Assembly (NCBI GenBank): GCA_017654935.2
Contig: CM065680.1
Location: 44,323,584 to 44,387,583, forward strand
Length of the DNA: 64,000 bases
Source: Phymorhynchus buccinoides
Taxonomy: Eukaryota; Mollusca; Gastropoda; Neogastropoda; Raphitomidae
Direction of reading: 5' to 3'
A program made the position numbers and the translations under genes. The notes under the pieces are model-generated. The model was not told where the DNA came from. It searched no databases and saw nothing but the letters and a program-made list of their open reading frames with translations. Position 1 is the first letter of the stretch; each line of letters opens with the position of its first letter. Shown piece after piece: positions 9,643 to 50,292 of the stretch.

Positions 9643-12600
9643 CCAAAGATTTGCGTACACAGAAATTATTTCTTTGCATGCTTTATTACCTAAGAAACTT
9701 TACACGCAAATATACATTATCATTTATTACTTATACTGTAGCGTATCATATCTGTTACATTGAATCAGATTTTATAGCTACATTTGTAGAAACTAAAAAG
9801 CTTTTAATTCCTGTATAAATTACATATCGAGTAATTCTGAAAGCTCAGGAAAGAAACAGGAAGTCAATTGAATCAAGCAGCTTTGTGATTTCCATAAAGC
9901 CAAAACTCAGAAAAAAGTCCTAAATATAAAATTATAAGGCAATATATCTACAAACATTTTACACAGAAATACAAATGTGTATATTCTTAACTCAAGTCTT
10001 TTATTTATTCATTTCCGGCCACCATTAAGAAACGCATAAAGTTTTGAAAGATTATTTACATCAAGCCCTTAGGGTGAAAAAGAAAACATTTCTCCAGAAT
10101 ATATTCTTTACTCCAGTATTTCTCAGTCCAATCCCACCACATATGACGTATTCGTGTGATTAACAGTATCAGGAAAAATTACTGCTTTTTTAAACATATT
10201 GTACCATTTCGTTTCCACTCTTTTTGAAGTCCAGTATTATCACACCATTAGTTTCCACCACAAAATGACAAATTCATGTAGTTTTCCCAAGAGAAACTAT
10301 TCCAAACCAACAACTTTGTTTTGTTTCTCATTGCCAATTCAAATAATTTTCACAACCAATCTTCGTCAGATGCTCCAGTGGCATGTTTACGAATCCCAAA
10401 TCAAGACACATTACATACAGACCATTGTGGACAACAAGGTAAGGCTCAAAACATCTCAATGCCAAAGAGTTAAATCTTTATTACAGTTCCTGTAACTCTT
10501 CAAAACCAGGCATACGGCAAGAAGAAGTAACTCTTCAAAATAATGTAAAAGTCATGAGCTTATTATCAGTGGGTTGTTTTTTTCCAGCATACTGTTCACA
10601 ATGGGGTATAAAATGTATCAAGTTTTGCTGTATATCATGTTCAACTTCCTAATAAACCATGACCTATTCTTTCCATTGCTGTTGGCATAAACAGTACAGA
10701 AGAAGGGGAAAAAACAAACAAACAAAACAAAAAGGAACTACAAAGGCCATACCGAAAATAGTCTCCTTTCATTTCTGACCACCGTTTTCTGGTGAAAATA
10801 TTTCAATCCATCACGCATTATGCAGGCACCAGAATTGTCTGAGAGCCGATCCTCTGAAAAGCGCGGTAAAAGGACCATCAAGGGCCTCGATCCAGAGTAG
10901 AGGGACAACATTATAATCAGCTCTAAACAAGACCAAAAAAGCTTATTGATCACAAAATTACTTTATAAAACTTGTCTTACAGTGAAGACTACCTTAAGAA
11001 GCAATGGTAAAACCTATACCACCACAATCAAATCCTCTGCCAGCAAATTTCAATCCCCTGAAACTTGCAAATCCTTTGACAATTCTGATGCCTGATACGA
11101 CTCCTTCAAAAACTGAAAACAACCCCAAAAACACCCATGCATGAAACTGCAGACTTGCTGGTTCCAGTTAACAGTAATAAAAGGGCGAACACTTTTATGC
11201 TGCTTACATTGCGGGTTGGCATTTCACAATACATAGCTTTATAACAAACATAAGACAAAGTACAATATAACATCTCTAAGACAGCTCGAAAAGTAGTTCG
11301 GAACTTCAAAACGTCTCCTCAAGAAATGAAAAACTTGTAGGCTAGAATTTCCACTTCCATAGTATTGGTTACAGAACATGAGCCGGTTTTCCCTTCTTGC
11401 ACGAAACTGTTACGGTAACACAGCATATCAGTCACTGGACCTAGTCTCTTCGTAAATCTAAACACTTGCCAACATTGCAGATAGACTAAGAGCAAGACAG
11501 CTCATTGAATAATAATGGACCTTTGAAATTGTCAATGGGACATCAAAAATGTTGCCCATCATCCATGACACAATATAAAAATGTTCTAAATTGGTTGTCG
11601 AAAGATAACATGGTCATGTATTTATTAACAGATCTGTGCACTTTTCAAACATGCAGGAAAGTCTTCCTCATTCTTTCTTCTCCTTTTGTGTTTTGTTTTA
11701 AGTAATTCTCAAACACAAAACAATGTCAACTCTTATCAAACAAGAAGTCTTCATGTCTCAAAAGGCATAACAAACTACCTTAACCCCACCCACACCGAGC
11801 TCTAGTGCCGACTGCCACGTGTACTGCACTCACGAAATTATCGAAATGCAAGCTTCTTAACAAACATGACAAAAACCGCACCATACTAATTAATATCTTC
11901 TTGTTTGCTGAGTGACAGAGTCGGTCAGTTATTACTTGTATCAGCTCCAAGAAAAGGCAGCACTCTAATTCTGCTGATTAGAGTTGATGCTCTTTCTTTT
12001 CAACCATGAAACACAACACAAAATACAGTTTTGCTATAAGAAATATCATTTTCCCAAAGTGTTAGGAAAAAAACTACTATTATCAATAAGAAAACAACAA
12101 CATTCTCTTTAATTAGTACCCAGTCTCTGAGAAAAGTCTATGTAATGCACATAAAACTCATTAACAGTTCACCAGGGAAATTGAAATACCCAAAAGCATA
12201 ATCAATATTTTGGACTTCGATTTCACAGCTCAAAGAAACCTATGTTCTTTTCTACTATGAAGAAAAAGAGAAGTGAAGTAAAACAATGTATGAAATATAA
12301 ATCATCAATTTTATTAACTGTTGTGTTCTTAAAAATAGTTTAGGATATTGTTGTTTCTTAGGTCATTATTTGCTATAATCACTGTCATAAACATGTATGT
12401 AAGTGTTGTGTCTGTATTTTTTTTATTTTAAAGGGGAACAAAAAACTGTGTCATATGTTTTGGGTAACGAGGAAAATAAAAGAAGTGAGTGAAATCTTTT
12501 GCTGTCTTGGAATGTGCAACGCTAAGAAGCAAGTGTCATGTTGCATTACTGACTTGAACTTTTTGTGTTTTTTGTTTGTTGATTTTCAGATTTTAAGTTT

Positions 12601-13308
12601 TTGACAGTGCATGCACAATATTAACCAACTGAAGAGAAAATAAATCTGATCTGAACAAAAGGAGGGAAAATACTACTTTTGGAATTAACACTTCAAACAA
12701 GTACACAATTATCAGCCTGTTTTTATAGTCGCTCAATTCAATCTGAACACACCCTGAAGAACCTATAATAATATCTGCTTACCAAAGCTTTCAAAAATCA
12801 ATTACAATCATCAAAATAGAAAAAAAAAATCAACAGTAGATTAAAGAAAAAGGACCTAAATATTTCCATCATCACAACAATAATTAATAAAATGCACTAA
12901 AAAAATAAATTCTTCAAGGGGTGTTCAGATGAACGCAAGAGACATCAGGCATCATAGTCCCTCCTCCTTCTGTTCACACACTGGGAGCACCCAACGTGGC
13001 CAGCCCAAGCACTAGCCAGTGAACATGAGAAAGGAACGTTCTTCAGTAACCTGACACATGTTATTACGCAGATGCCGTCATTCCAAAGTGCCAGTCCATG
13101 TTGCTAAACCTACGCAGGGGTCCATGGAGTTCCTCCCTGATGTTCACTGCTATTTAGTGATGCAGTGCACAGTGCATTCTCCCTGTACACGCATGCCAGG
13201 ATATGATGTAGGTTACCTGGTACTCTGCCTAAACAAACACACACAAAACAATGGAAAACAAAATAAAATATTATCAATCTATGTTCGACTAAGTTTTAAC
13301 ACAAACAC

Positions 13309-13310
<2 letters not shown>

Positions 13311-13395
<85 letters not shown>
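13311..13395. repeat. (AG)n microsatellite
   Basis: Pure AG run of about 42 units followed by ACAGAC words. Confidence 0.95.
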
Positions 13396-13398
<3 letters not shown>

Positions 13399-14426
13399 GG
13401 ACAGACAGACAGGCAAAGACAGAGAGAGACACACAGAGACCATGCAGGTGCAGTTGTCCAAGCTACTGAATACAACTTCTTACATAGCAACACCGATCCC
13501 GAAGTAACTTAAGACTAGGCTGGTTAATCATAATAAACTTCACACACAACTAAACCGCTTCAATATCTCGTGCAGTTGTCCAGGACCAAATTCACCCAAA
13601 ACAGAGTCCATGACAGCAGAGAGCTTATATATAGAGAGGGGGAACTTAACTCTTTTCCCTATTAGAGAAGTGAGGCCAACCGCCCTGGTTATCTTTCCCT
13701 GCAGGTATGAACCTGTAAGTAAGGAGGGCAACTCAAGTGTTCAAATTTCAATGTGAAACAGCCTCAAAGAGTTGTCTTTTCACGAGTCATTACAGATCTG
13801 TAATTAGATCTACATCAACTTGATCAAGTGGGTAATAATCACATTTCTTCCCGCCAAGAACGATAATTTGTAGCAGAAAAGAACATAGCCCATTGTTTTT
13901 TTAGTCATCATATCATTGTTCTTGACGGGGGAAATGTGAATATTACCAAACTGAAGAACAAGGATTCGCCCTGAAGAGAAGAAGATTCCTCGTTTGAGTT
14001 TCAACATGATATCGTATGTCAGATGTAGCCTAAGCAGTTGATCTAAGACTGTTCGTCAATGTTTTATAGGCTTCTATGCTCGATTTCCAGCTTCTTTACC
14101 TTTTTTTTTATATCTTGCTTAAATAGTTTGAACCTTGCATTCCAACATGTGGTTGGAACAGTCGCTTCGATTCAGAATCAAATTTCGATGGGGGCCACCA
14201 TTGTTCCTACCTGTACGGAAAGATAACTCTTTAGGGTCGTCATCACCCTACCTTCAAGTTGGCTATCTCCCCTAAACTATCTCTGATGACAGGCAGCATC
14301 TAGGTCAGCAAGTTTGATCATCAATCTGGTTGCCTTTGGGCCTACTATTACATGCTTTTTGCGTGTCAATCTGTTGGCCCCTCTCTTGCCCCATTTGCCT
14401 TCATGTCAATGTACCCTGTAGACCAT

Positions 14427-14672
14427 TTAACCCTTTCACCTCCAACGTCGCATTTAAGCACCACAGTGATTTAACACATATGTCACTAAAAGGCATCAAA
14501 TTGGGGTCTATTATCCAAAGACCATATTGTCTTAGTTTTGGGAAGTAAGGATAGACCTTATTTTATATATGGCACAGAAGAATCCCCAATACTGCAGACA
14601 GATTTTGTTCTATACCCAGGTAAATTTAATAGCAATTTTTGGCTGAAATATGGCTGGCGGTGAAAGGGTTAA
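14427..14672. mobile_element. TTAACCCTTTCACC MITE (piggyBac-type TTAA flanks), copy 1
   Basis: TTAACCCTTTCACCTCCA at the left and TGGCGGTGAAAGGGTTAA at the right, with TTAA on both outer edges. The interior (GTGATTTAACACATATGTCA, AAGGCATCAAATTGGGGTC) is shared with 56745-56990 at high identity. Confidence 0.85.
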
Positions 14673-14710
14673 CTTATTGTCTGCTTCTACATTCTCCATG
14701 TGTTAGTAAG

Positions 14711-15118
14711 GAAGGTGGCAGAAGGGGTTTAAGATGTTCTCCTGCCAATTTCAATGCTTGAGTGACCAGATTCGAATCTCGGCCTCGCCCTTTCTTTCTA
14801 GTTCAACGGGAAAATCCAAATGAACGTCGAGTCCTTCGGATGGGGACTTAAAGCTAGTCTGAGCTGTGCGCTTTATACACGTAAAAATCCCACGGCAGTC
14901 AAAAGTCGGCAAGAGCAGGAAGAAATCCTGATGCCTGGTATGATCAAATTGATCACTAGGTTTCCCAAGTCTGCCCCTCCCCCTCCACCTGTCCCTCACC
15001 CCCTCTCTTCACCGCATCGCCCCCTCCCCCTCTAAAAAAAAAGGTGGCGCTGCCCTTGCGGCGATGTGCTCTCCATGTGGAAGCAGCCATTTCACAGACA
15101 AGTCTCTGTGACTAGAAT
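14711..15118 (+). mobile_element. tRNA-derived SINE, family 2, copy 1
   Basis: It starts GGTGGCAGAAGGGG (A-box-like) with GATTCGAATCTCGGC (B-box-like) about 60 bp on. The body includes AGTCCTTCGGATGGGGACTT. The 3' block GCGATGTGCTCTCCATGTGG and TTTCACAGACAAGTCTCTG is shared with SINE family 1. A reverse copy lies at 52200-52650. Confidence 0.75.
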
Positions 15119-15128
15119 ATACCAAATA

Positions 15129-15692
15129 CAGACAAACCTCTATTTTAAGACTTCCAAAATGTCCGGAAAATTCGGTCGTAAATTGGAGGGGTCGTATGAT
15201 GGAGGTTTTCACTGGCAGCCGTAGAAAGAAAAAGTTCAGCACAGTTCATACTCTCTTCTTCATGCACACATACAATGACATATTAAAACTGGATTTGGGT
15301 CTTTCCAACTCCATAGGATTGTGCAATCGATGTATTACAGTTTCACTTCGCCGACTTCTGTTAATCACCTCCACTCTCGTCCAAAGTCAGTGGTTTTCTT
15401 TTTCAAAGTCAGTGGTTTTCGTGCTTTTCCTACGCTTTCCGCCATCTTTTCTACAACAAGGGAAGCGACTCCTCTTTCAGGCCCTTGACCGTGGTTGTTT
15501 CCCTTTGCTCGAAGTCTATGCAGACGACAACAACGGTCGTAAAAACCAACAAAATGGCGGTCGTAAGTCGCGTTTTAGAGGAAGTCGTTTAAGAGAGGTC
15601 GTTTACATAGTAAAATGCATCCGTGCCAACAAATCCAGTCTCAAATGAGAGGTGGTCGCTTAACAGAGGGTCATAAAATAGGGGTTTGTCTG
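15129..15692. mobile_element. pogo/Tc1-like non-autonomous element, TA target
   Basis: Terminal repeats CAGACAAACCTCTATTTTA and its counterpart (CAGACAAACCCCTATTTTA) lie between TA dinucleotides (15127-15128, 15693-15694). The interior repeats the theme TCGTAAA / GTCGTTTAAGAGAGGTCG. No transposase frame. It begins only 65 bp beyond the TNIP-like stop codon. Confidence 0.75.
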
Positions 15693-15757
15693 TACCAAAA
15701 ACAAAAAAAAACTTTTTTCCTAAGAACAAACTTCACTTGCAACAGCACTGACCCAAG

Positions 15758-44143
<28,386 letters not shown>

Positions 44144-44320
44144 TGCAGACTGTGAATCCGAACAAAGAGCTGCGTATCACCAGAGGCCTTTCAAGTTGTA
44201 GACTAAATCTATAATCTAGAGATGAAATGGCTTCTGATCCGTACGACGCTTGTTCTTTGATAGTTTCACATCCGGGAATGTTTGAGATAGGGTGCCTCCA
44301 GGCCTAGGCTACGGCATCTC
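44144..44320 (-). other. 5' UTR segment of the TNIP-like gene, preceded by a splice acceptor
   Basis: On the minus strand a good acceptor, TTTTTTTCTGTTTCAG|GAG, precedes 177 nt that run into the ATG at 44143. An in-frame TGA lies at 44179-44177, and a two-codon upstream ORF (ATG CCG TAG) starts a few bases into the segment. This implies at least one further non-coding exon upstream (higher coordinates), not located with certainty. Confidence 0.6.
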
Positions 44321-44556
44321 CTGAAACAGATTTTTTTTTACACAATTGTGCAGGTTAAAGAGGCATGAAATATCAGCGCAACATTATTCATAAACTTTAC
44401 AAGTCATCTAAGTGCAAATGAAAGCATAAAACAAGCCCCCATTCACTTACAATGTAAAGATTTTGTTGGATTGTTGGATTGTTGGAGACAAAAAAGAAGT
44501 GTGTTTATAAATATACTAAGTGTATAATAACATTTAACTGAATCGATATATTTAAG

Positions 44557-44830
44557 TACTGTATTTTACGGACTATAAGGTGCACCTTATTATAAGACAA
44601 CCCCCAAAATTTTACACAAAATTCTAATTTTTGTTGTTATAGTATCTTACTTATTACCATATTTGTTGGACTATAGCCAGGGCAATACATTTTTCTTAGA
44701 GCAGGACCCCTGTGCCTTATAATCATAATGTGACTACTAATATAACAAAATCTGAATTTTATGTCAAATTTGGGGGGTGCACCTTACAAAAAGGTGTGCC
44801 TTATACTATACTAGTCTGAAAAATATGGTA
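44557..44830. mobile_element. TACTGTATTTTACGGACTATAAGG elements, probably two nested
   Basis: Left TACTGTATTTTACGGACTAT; an inner ACCATATTTGTTGGACTATA at about 44657; right CTGAAAAATATGGTA. Non-coding. Confidence 0.6.
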
Positions 44831-44891
44831 GTCATATTATAACTATATAAGGCGCAGGGTCTCGGTATGAGCTTAAGTCATTAACCTTTTC

Positions 44892-45287
44892 GGTAAAGGT
44901 CAAGATGTGCCACCCCCCCTACATTTCTCGGTTAATTGTATTTTTCCGTTTTTGCCTTTCTTACCATACATAAAGCTGTATTTTAGGAACATTTTTAGCT
45001 AATAACCTTTTTGGAATACTAACCCTATCCCTAACCCTAGCCCTAACCCCCATCCTATAAGACGGAAACACGCAACGAACCACAACTGTGACAAATCACG
45101 GTGTACTGCAGTACATAGTGGGGGGTAGGGTTAGGTTTAGGGCTAGGGTTAGGGTTAGTATTCCAAAAAGGTTATTAGCTAAAAATGTTCCTAAAATACA
45201 GCTTTATGTATGGTAAGAAAGGCAAAAAGGGGAAAATACAATTAACCGAGAAATGCAGGGGGGGGGGGGGGGTGGCACATCTTTACC
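44892..45287. mobile_element. Foldback element with telomere-like arms, copy 2
   Basis: Termini GGTAAAG..ATGTGCCACC and GGTGGCACATCTTTACC. The arms match copy 1 (25578-25924) including CCTAACCCTAGCCCTAACC. The loop (AACGAACCACAACTGTGACA) is the reverse complement of copy 1's loop. Confidence 0.85.
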
Positions 45288-46585
45288 TTTGCCACCTTTT
45301 CTTCGACATTGTCCAGAGCTATGTCATGCTTCAGTGAAAACCTCACATCTAAAGATTTGTGATGTCCATGGTCGGATTACAGGGTATGAGTGTTAAGAGT
45401 TACAGACTGAAGTTACTGGTTGCTGTACTAGTCATAGTCCGGAAAATAGGGTAATCATGCAAGCCCCAAAATGACATCACAAGCTGAGCACTTGATCAGC
45501 TAGTTTACACAGAGTACATTGCAAAGTAGAACAAAGGTTAGTCACATGTGACTAATCTGTTACAACAATTGCAGTCAACAGTTTTTGAATGCACTCCTTT
45601 TAATTTTTATGTTCCGAAAACACTAACAAACTTGGCAAGATATTTTTTTAATCAACTTTGCCTTTTTTTTTTTAAATTCAAGTGTCTGGAAATGCTTTTT
45701 GCAGAGCTCAGCCATGTAACAAATATAAAAACAGAGTATGCATCTGTATCAACTGGTTGAAAAACAAAAACAAAAATGTCAGATGGTTCTCACCATTCTG
45801 TAATCAAATCACTTTAATTCACTGCCTTTTTTTTTTATTCAGTGAGATGATTGGAAAATATGTCAGAATTTTTTCATTTTTAAAAAATTTATATGAAAAA
45901 TAAGATCTGATTTCAATGTTACTAGCGTTAGTGTTAAGGCTCTATAACTGCATAAGCACATCTTTTTGTAATGACAACACAGCCAAGGCTTACAAACACT
46001 GAAACAGCTTTCATCTGAAATATAAATTTATAGTATTCATCTACAAGTCATTTGAAAAAGGGTGAAGCCATTATATTGGTATGTTGTCCAATTATTTTCC
46101 ATGCAATCCCAAATTAGTAGGTTATAAAAATTACACACATGTAATTATAAATCTTGGTCAGTGGGAGGGTTTGTGTGTTGGTTTGTTTGTGTCTTCTTTC
46201 CTTTTTCTTGCTAGAATTTAGCAGCAGTAATCAACATTTTCACTTTAACTAAAAAATGATGTTTGTGTGATTATATACCTCTAATTTAAGATCCAGATAA
46301 TGAGAACTCAACAGATACCACCAAACTTCCAGCATCTAGATTCTATGACATCCTAGCTGATCGCTGAACTGGCCAACCTTTAAAGACATTTTTTTTTAAG
46401 CAACTAAGGCTGGAGATGTTCTTCCAAATTACTCAAATTCAAGGCCTTTTAAAAATCAACTTAGCCTATCTGTCCATTCCAACAGGCAATGGAAAAAAAC
46501 ACCATGAAATTGAAAGGGTACAACTACGTGTCTATGACTATGTGCTTCATCATCAGATATCTTTCTTCCATGAGAGTCAGAAAAT

Positions 46586-46720
46586 ACAGTGGAACCTCCC
46601 TTATAAGACCCCCCCCCCCCCCCCCCTTATAAAACTCCCTCCCACTTAAGACCTACTCCCCTGAGACATTGCCCTTCTTTGTAAGTATTAAAATTACCTC
46701 CCTTATAAAGTAATACAACT
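46586..46720. mobile_element. Truncated pogo-like MITE
   Basis: ATACAGTGGAACCTCCCTTA, poly-C, then GAGACATTGCCCTTCTTTG and TTACCTCCCTTATAAAG: matches the left end and interior of 60837-61091. Confidence 0.65.
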
Positions 46721-47214
46721 CCTTCTTCTTCTTCGCCTCAGGTAGCCAACTTCATCAGGCTGAAGATTCTGCTGCACTTTGGGGGGTAGAAAGAAGACAA
46801 GAAATTAGAAAGCTGAGGAGATAGAAGTAGCCTAATGGAAAGAAGTAAACATAGAATAAAACCTAGTGTTGATCTGTCTATTATTTTTATTTTATTTTTT
46901 TTTAAAGAAAAAAAGGGGACCATAGCCTTTATTTCGTAGTATCTGGGCAAGACCAATCCGGCTACCATAGCGGTCCCTGGGGGTGAACCCCGACTGACAC
47001 AGCTCCCACTTTAAAATACCTTATTTTGGATGGGTTTTTTTCCGATGTCTTTTTCCGATGAGAGGGAAAGATGAGTTAAAAGTCATACACGACTGTTTAA
47101 TGCCCTGGTCTAATTGGATTTATATATATATATATGCCAACGGGTAAAAACTGATAATTTGTTCAGTAGTAGTAAAAGTAGTAGTAGAAGAATAGGGACT
47201 AATCAAGCCATCAA

Positions 47215-48250
47215 GCTTTTTAGCAGTCCCATCGATTTCCAATTTGATATTTAATATTTTTAGCGGTCAAGGTTTTACGGTTGAATTTTCCCATAATACA
47301 AAAATTAATAATCAATGCTTCTAAATTAGACATTAGACATAAATTTATCAATTTTGGAGAATTATCAAGACGATTTTCAAATATATTAATATTAGGTGCA
47401 CATTTTAAATCAAAGGTTAAATCATTCCCAAAATTTGCAACTCTGTTAGTAAAACAATTTTTTCTAGTGTTAGTTTTACATTGCTTAATAAAAACTTTTC
47501 CGTACAAATTTCTTATTGTACTGCATTGAGGCGATTTAAATAGGTTGTTCCAAGACATATCAACAAGGCCATTGAAATTCAATTTGAATATCTTTATTCC
47601 TATGTGCTTCAATAAGGTCTCCCCTTACCCTTCTTCCTTTAGTTTAAGTGAATATAAATTTAGATTATACAAGTCTATTTTCATAGGTCATGCTTTTACA
47701 TCCCTTAACCAATTTTGTTGCCCTGCGTTGAACCTTCTCAATTGCTTTTAATTTATACTTAGGCAAGTTAGGGTACCATATTGTATTGCCATACTCTACA
47801 TGCGGTCTCACTAAAGCTTTAAATACAGTTTCAAAAAACTGTTGTAGCCAATATTAATAAATGTTCTTTTAATTAGACCTATCATTTTGTTAGCCTTACA
47901 AGTTTACGTAAGTTTGGATATGACTATCAAAGGACAAAAATAGTCACAAATCCTTATCAAATATCACCCCTAGGTCTTTTTCACTTTCACATGTATGCAG
48001 TTACTGTGCACAAATCATTGTTCTTAATCATAGTGTATTCTTTATTAGGATTATTTCTACCGACGTGCATAACCTTACATTTGTCGCCGTTAAAATAGAT
48101 TCCATTTTGTAGTCCAGCCTTCTAGTTCTACTACTTCTAGTTCATTTAAATCCTTTTGTAATATCTGACAATTACAAGAAGTATTAAGAATTCTGGTGTC
48201 ATCCGCAAATAGTCCCACTATTGCTGGGCAATCCAGTCTTGGGATACTGT
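47215..48250 (-). mobile_element. Degenerate non-LTR retrotransposon with RT FADD box
   Basis: The minus strand at 48209-48198 reads F-A-D-D, the reverse-transcriptase catalytic motif, in LDCPAIVGLFADDTRILNTS. Then come LQKDLNELEV, KALVRPHVEYGNTIWYPNLP, IEKVQRRATKLVKG, LRGDLIEAH and finally NCFTNRVANFGNDL. Many stops and frameshifts. It is more diverged than the two CR1-like fragments at 5.7 and 48.7 kb. Confidence 0.8.
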
Positions 48251-48679
48251 ATGCTTCTGCCCCCCTCCTTCCTGTTTCTCCGTTAATTTATTTTCTTATA
48301 CTGTAGTATACTTTTTTTTATAGCTGGGGTTTAGATCATTGCATCTTTGTTTTATCATGTTTATCTTATAATTTTGTTATATCGAACTTGATGAAAGAGG
48401 GCAAGCAAAAAGAAAATGAAGAACTTGGAAGACAATCACCAAAATATATATCACTATTAAAAAAAAAAAAATTAAAAAAAAAAAAAAGAAAAGTATTATG
48501 GGTAGCTAAAGTAAAGGGGATTGAGCAGAACAGTTAGAAATTATATGAACAAGTAGAACTAGCTACAACTACAAGTACATGTCTCATATGTGCCCTTAGG
48601 GGTCGAGAGGACGTAAAACACTAGTTTCAAACTACAAGTACAATGAAAACGGAATGTTTCCATTGGAAAAAAGAACCCA

Positions 48680-49500
48680 ATGCATGAGTATTTTATGAAT
48701 GATGGTGGTGTCAGAAGGGTTCTTGAGAGCACAAATGCGGAGAAAGATCTTGGTGTTATAGTTGATCCATTACTATCTTTAGAACCACACATCAACGATA
48801 CTGTTAAAAAGGCAAACCGTACTGCTGGTCTACTAATCAGAACAATAACTAATAAATCAAAGGAAATTATGCTACCTCTTTATAAAACATTAGTACGCCC
48901 CTTATTAGAGTATGGAAATCCAGTCTGGTGTCCCTTTTTGAGAAAACATATTGATCATTTAGAAGGTGTCCAAAGGAGATTTACGAAAACAATTATTGGA
49001 ACCAGAGATATGGACTATGACAGACTAAAGTATTTGGGAATACCTAGTTTGGAATACAGACGTCTAAGAGGTGATTTGATTGAGGTGTATAATAATAAAA
49101 TTCTTAATAAGTTTTATGATCCTAACACAACTTTACTAACTTTAACTGACGAGGAGAGAACACGAGGGCATGATTTCAAACTAACAAAAAAACTAAATAA
49201 CAGTCGTTCAGCTCAAAACTTTTTTACTAACAGAGTAATAACTGCATGGAACAATCTTTCTAATGAAACTGTAAATGCATCATCACTAAATATGTTCAAA
49301 AATCTTATTGACAAAAAATTTAATACTATTATGTACTCCACAAATTTGGAGAAATAAAAACAAACAAAAAAACACAAAACAAATGCACAATAGCCGTAGT
49401 AATTCACGGGCAAAAAAAAAGAAAAAAGAAAATATAAATTTGAAAAATATCTGGAGGGCAAAAACGCCAAAAGGCTTCAAAGGCCTACAGAGCCTAAACT
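48680..49500 (+). mobile_element. CR1-like non-LTR retrotransposon 3' portion with intact 225-codon frame end
   Basis: An open frame to 49357 contains KDLGVIVDPLLSLEPHINDT, LLEYGNPVWCPFLRKHIDHL, VQRRFTKTIIG, LEYRRLRGDLIEVYNNKI and NFFTNRVITAWNNLSNETVN. It is the C-terminal part of ORF2 after the RT core. The 3' flank AGGGCAAAAACGCC..GGCCTACAGAGCC matches fragment B. 5'-truncated. Confidence 0.85.
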
Positions 49501-50059
49501 CAGGTCAGGTCAGGTAATGAGGGCAACTAGGCCTCGCGGCCTCTGAAGTGCCCTTTCAATATAGTTTTTTTTTAGTATTGAGCACAGCTGTGACGGTTTT
49601 TGATGACACAATCAGTCATGTTGGTATCTCAATTCTGTCAATTTAGGGTCTTTGTCCAGGGCATAAACTGATATGATATGAATCTATGTTCACCCAATTA
49701 AATCCTAAGAAATGTGGATGGAAGACGAAAAACTGGGTTTGACTCGAGGAAGACATTATTTTCAAGGAAATTCTTCATTACAAAACTTGAAACACAACAT
49801 CATGAACTGAAACTTTTTGAAAGCCAAATGACGGAAATGTTGAAATGGTGTGATTTGCTTTTGTCGCGTTTTGGTCCATCTACTGATCTAGGCATCTACC
49901 AATTTGTGTAAACTTTTATCAACCCCGTATTTTCAGCAGACTAGGAAACGTCATGATGAAGTCATCATTTTGTCATGAACAGGCATTCAAAGGTTAGAAA
50001 TACAGGAAATAATTATCACGGACTCAAGTCAAAATCAATCACACAAGTTTTCGACTTAC

Positions 50060-50220
50060 AGTTACAGTTACACAGTTGACTTCAAAACTTGGTTCCATAA
50101 ACAAGGATCTCTTCATCACATTTCAAACTCTTCTGCTCGCAAAACCATCATGAAAAGGCTAATCTGTACTTTGTTGTCACAAAAAATCGGATGGATCTAA
50201 CAAATTTACAGTGGATCTGA
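50060..50220 (-). other. Hypothetical non-coding first exon of the TNIP-like gene
   Basis: The segment lies between a kB site with a TATA-like string and a consensus donor (AACT|GTAAGT) on the minus strand. There is no open frame. Offered only because the 44320 acceptor needs an upstream exon; other donors such as 58716 could serve instead. Confidence 0.2.
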
Positions 50221-50282
50221 TAATAATCTGACAACAGTTTCTATTTTACGACAGTTCTACTTCTAGGGGGAAAAACTGAGAA

Positions 50283-50292
50283 GGGAATTCCC
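50283..50292. promoter_or_regulatory. Perfect palindromic kB (Rel/NF-kB) site
   Basis: GGGAATTCCC, followed by one more C, is the ideal Rel-protein decamer. It lies in a stretch without obvious repeats about 6 kb upstream of the TNIP-like 5' UTR segment. On the minus strand a TATA-like TAAAATAG lies about 40 bp downstream and a GTAAGT donor at 50059. Function is inferred; a random genome contains such decamers too. Confidence 0.35.

Larger units (their letters stand above)
7346..15757 (-). other. Putative long 3' UTR of the TNIP-like gene
   Basis: From the stop codon down to a good poly(A) signal the DNA is A+T-rich with no credible exon on either strand. From about 7.37 to 13 kb it is unusually free of the transposon remnants that fill the rest of the window. 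It does contain GA, TG and AG microsatellites, one L2-like tail (7795-7873), a degenerate tandem repeat (9090-9470), and between 14.4 and 15.7 kb a MITE, a SINE and a pogo-like element. A second small 3' gene or an earlier poly(A) site cannot be excluded. Confidence 0.4.

Noticed and set aside
13279..13740. LS-rich and small ORFs near 13.3-13.7 kb
   Set aside because: They are the AG microsatellite and its flanks.
47220..49357. Host genes in the 48-kb region
   Set aside because: The frames match C-terminal parts of non-LTR retrotransposon ORF2.
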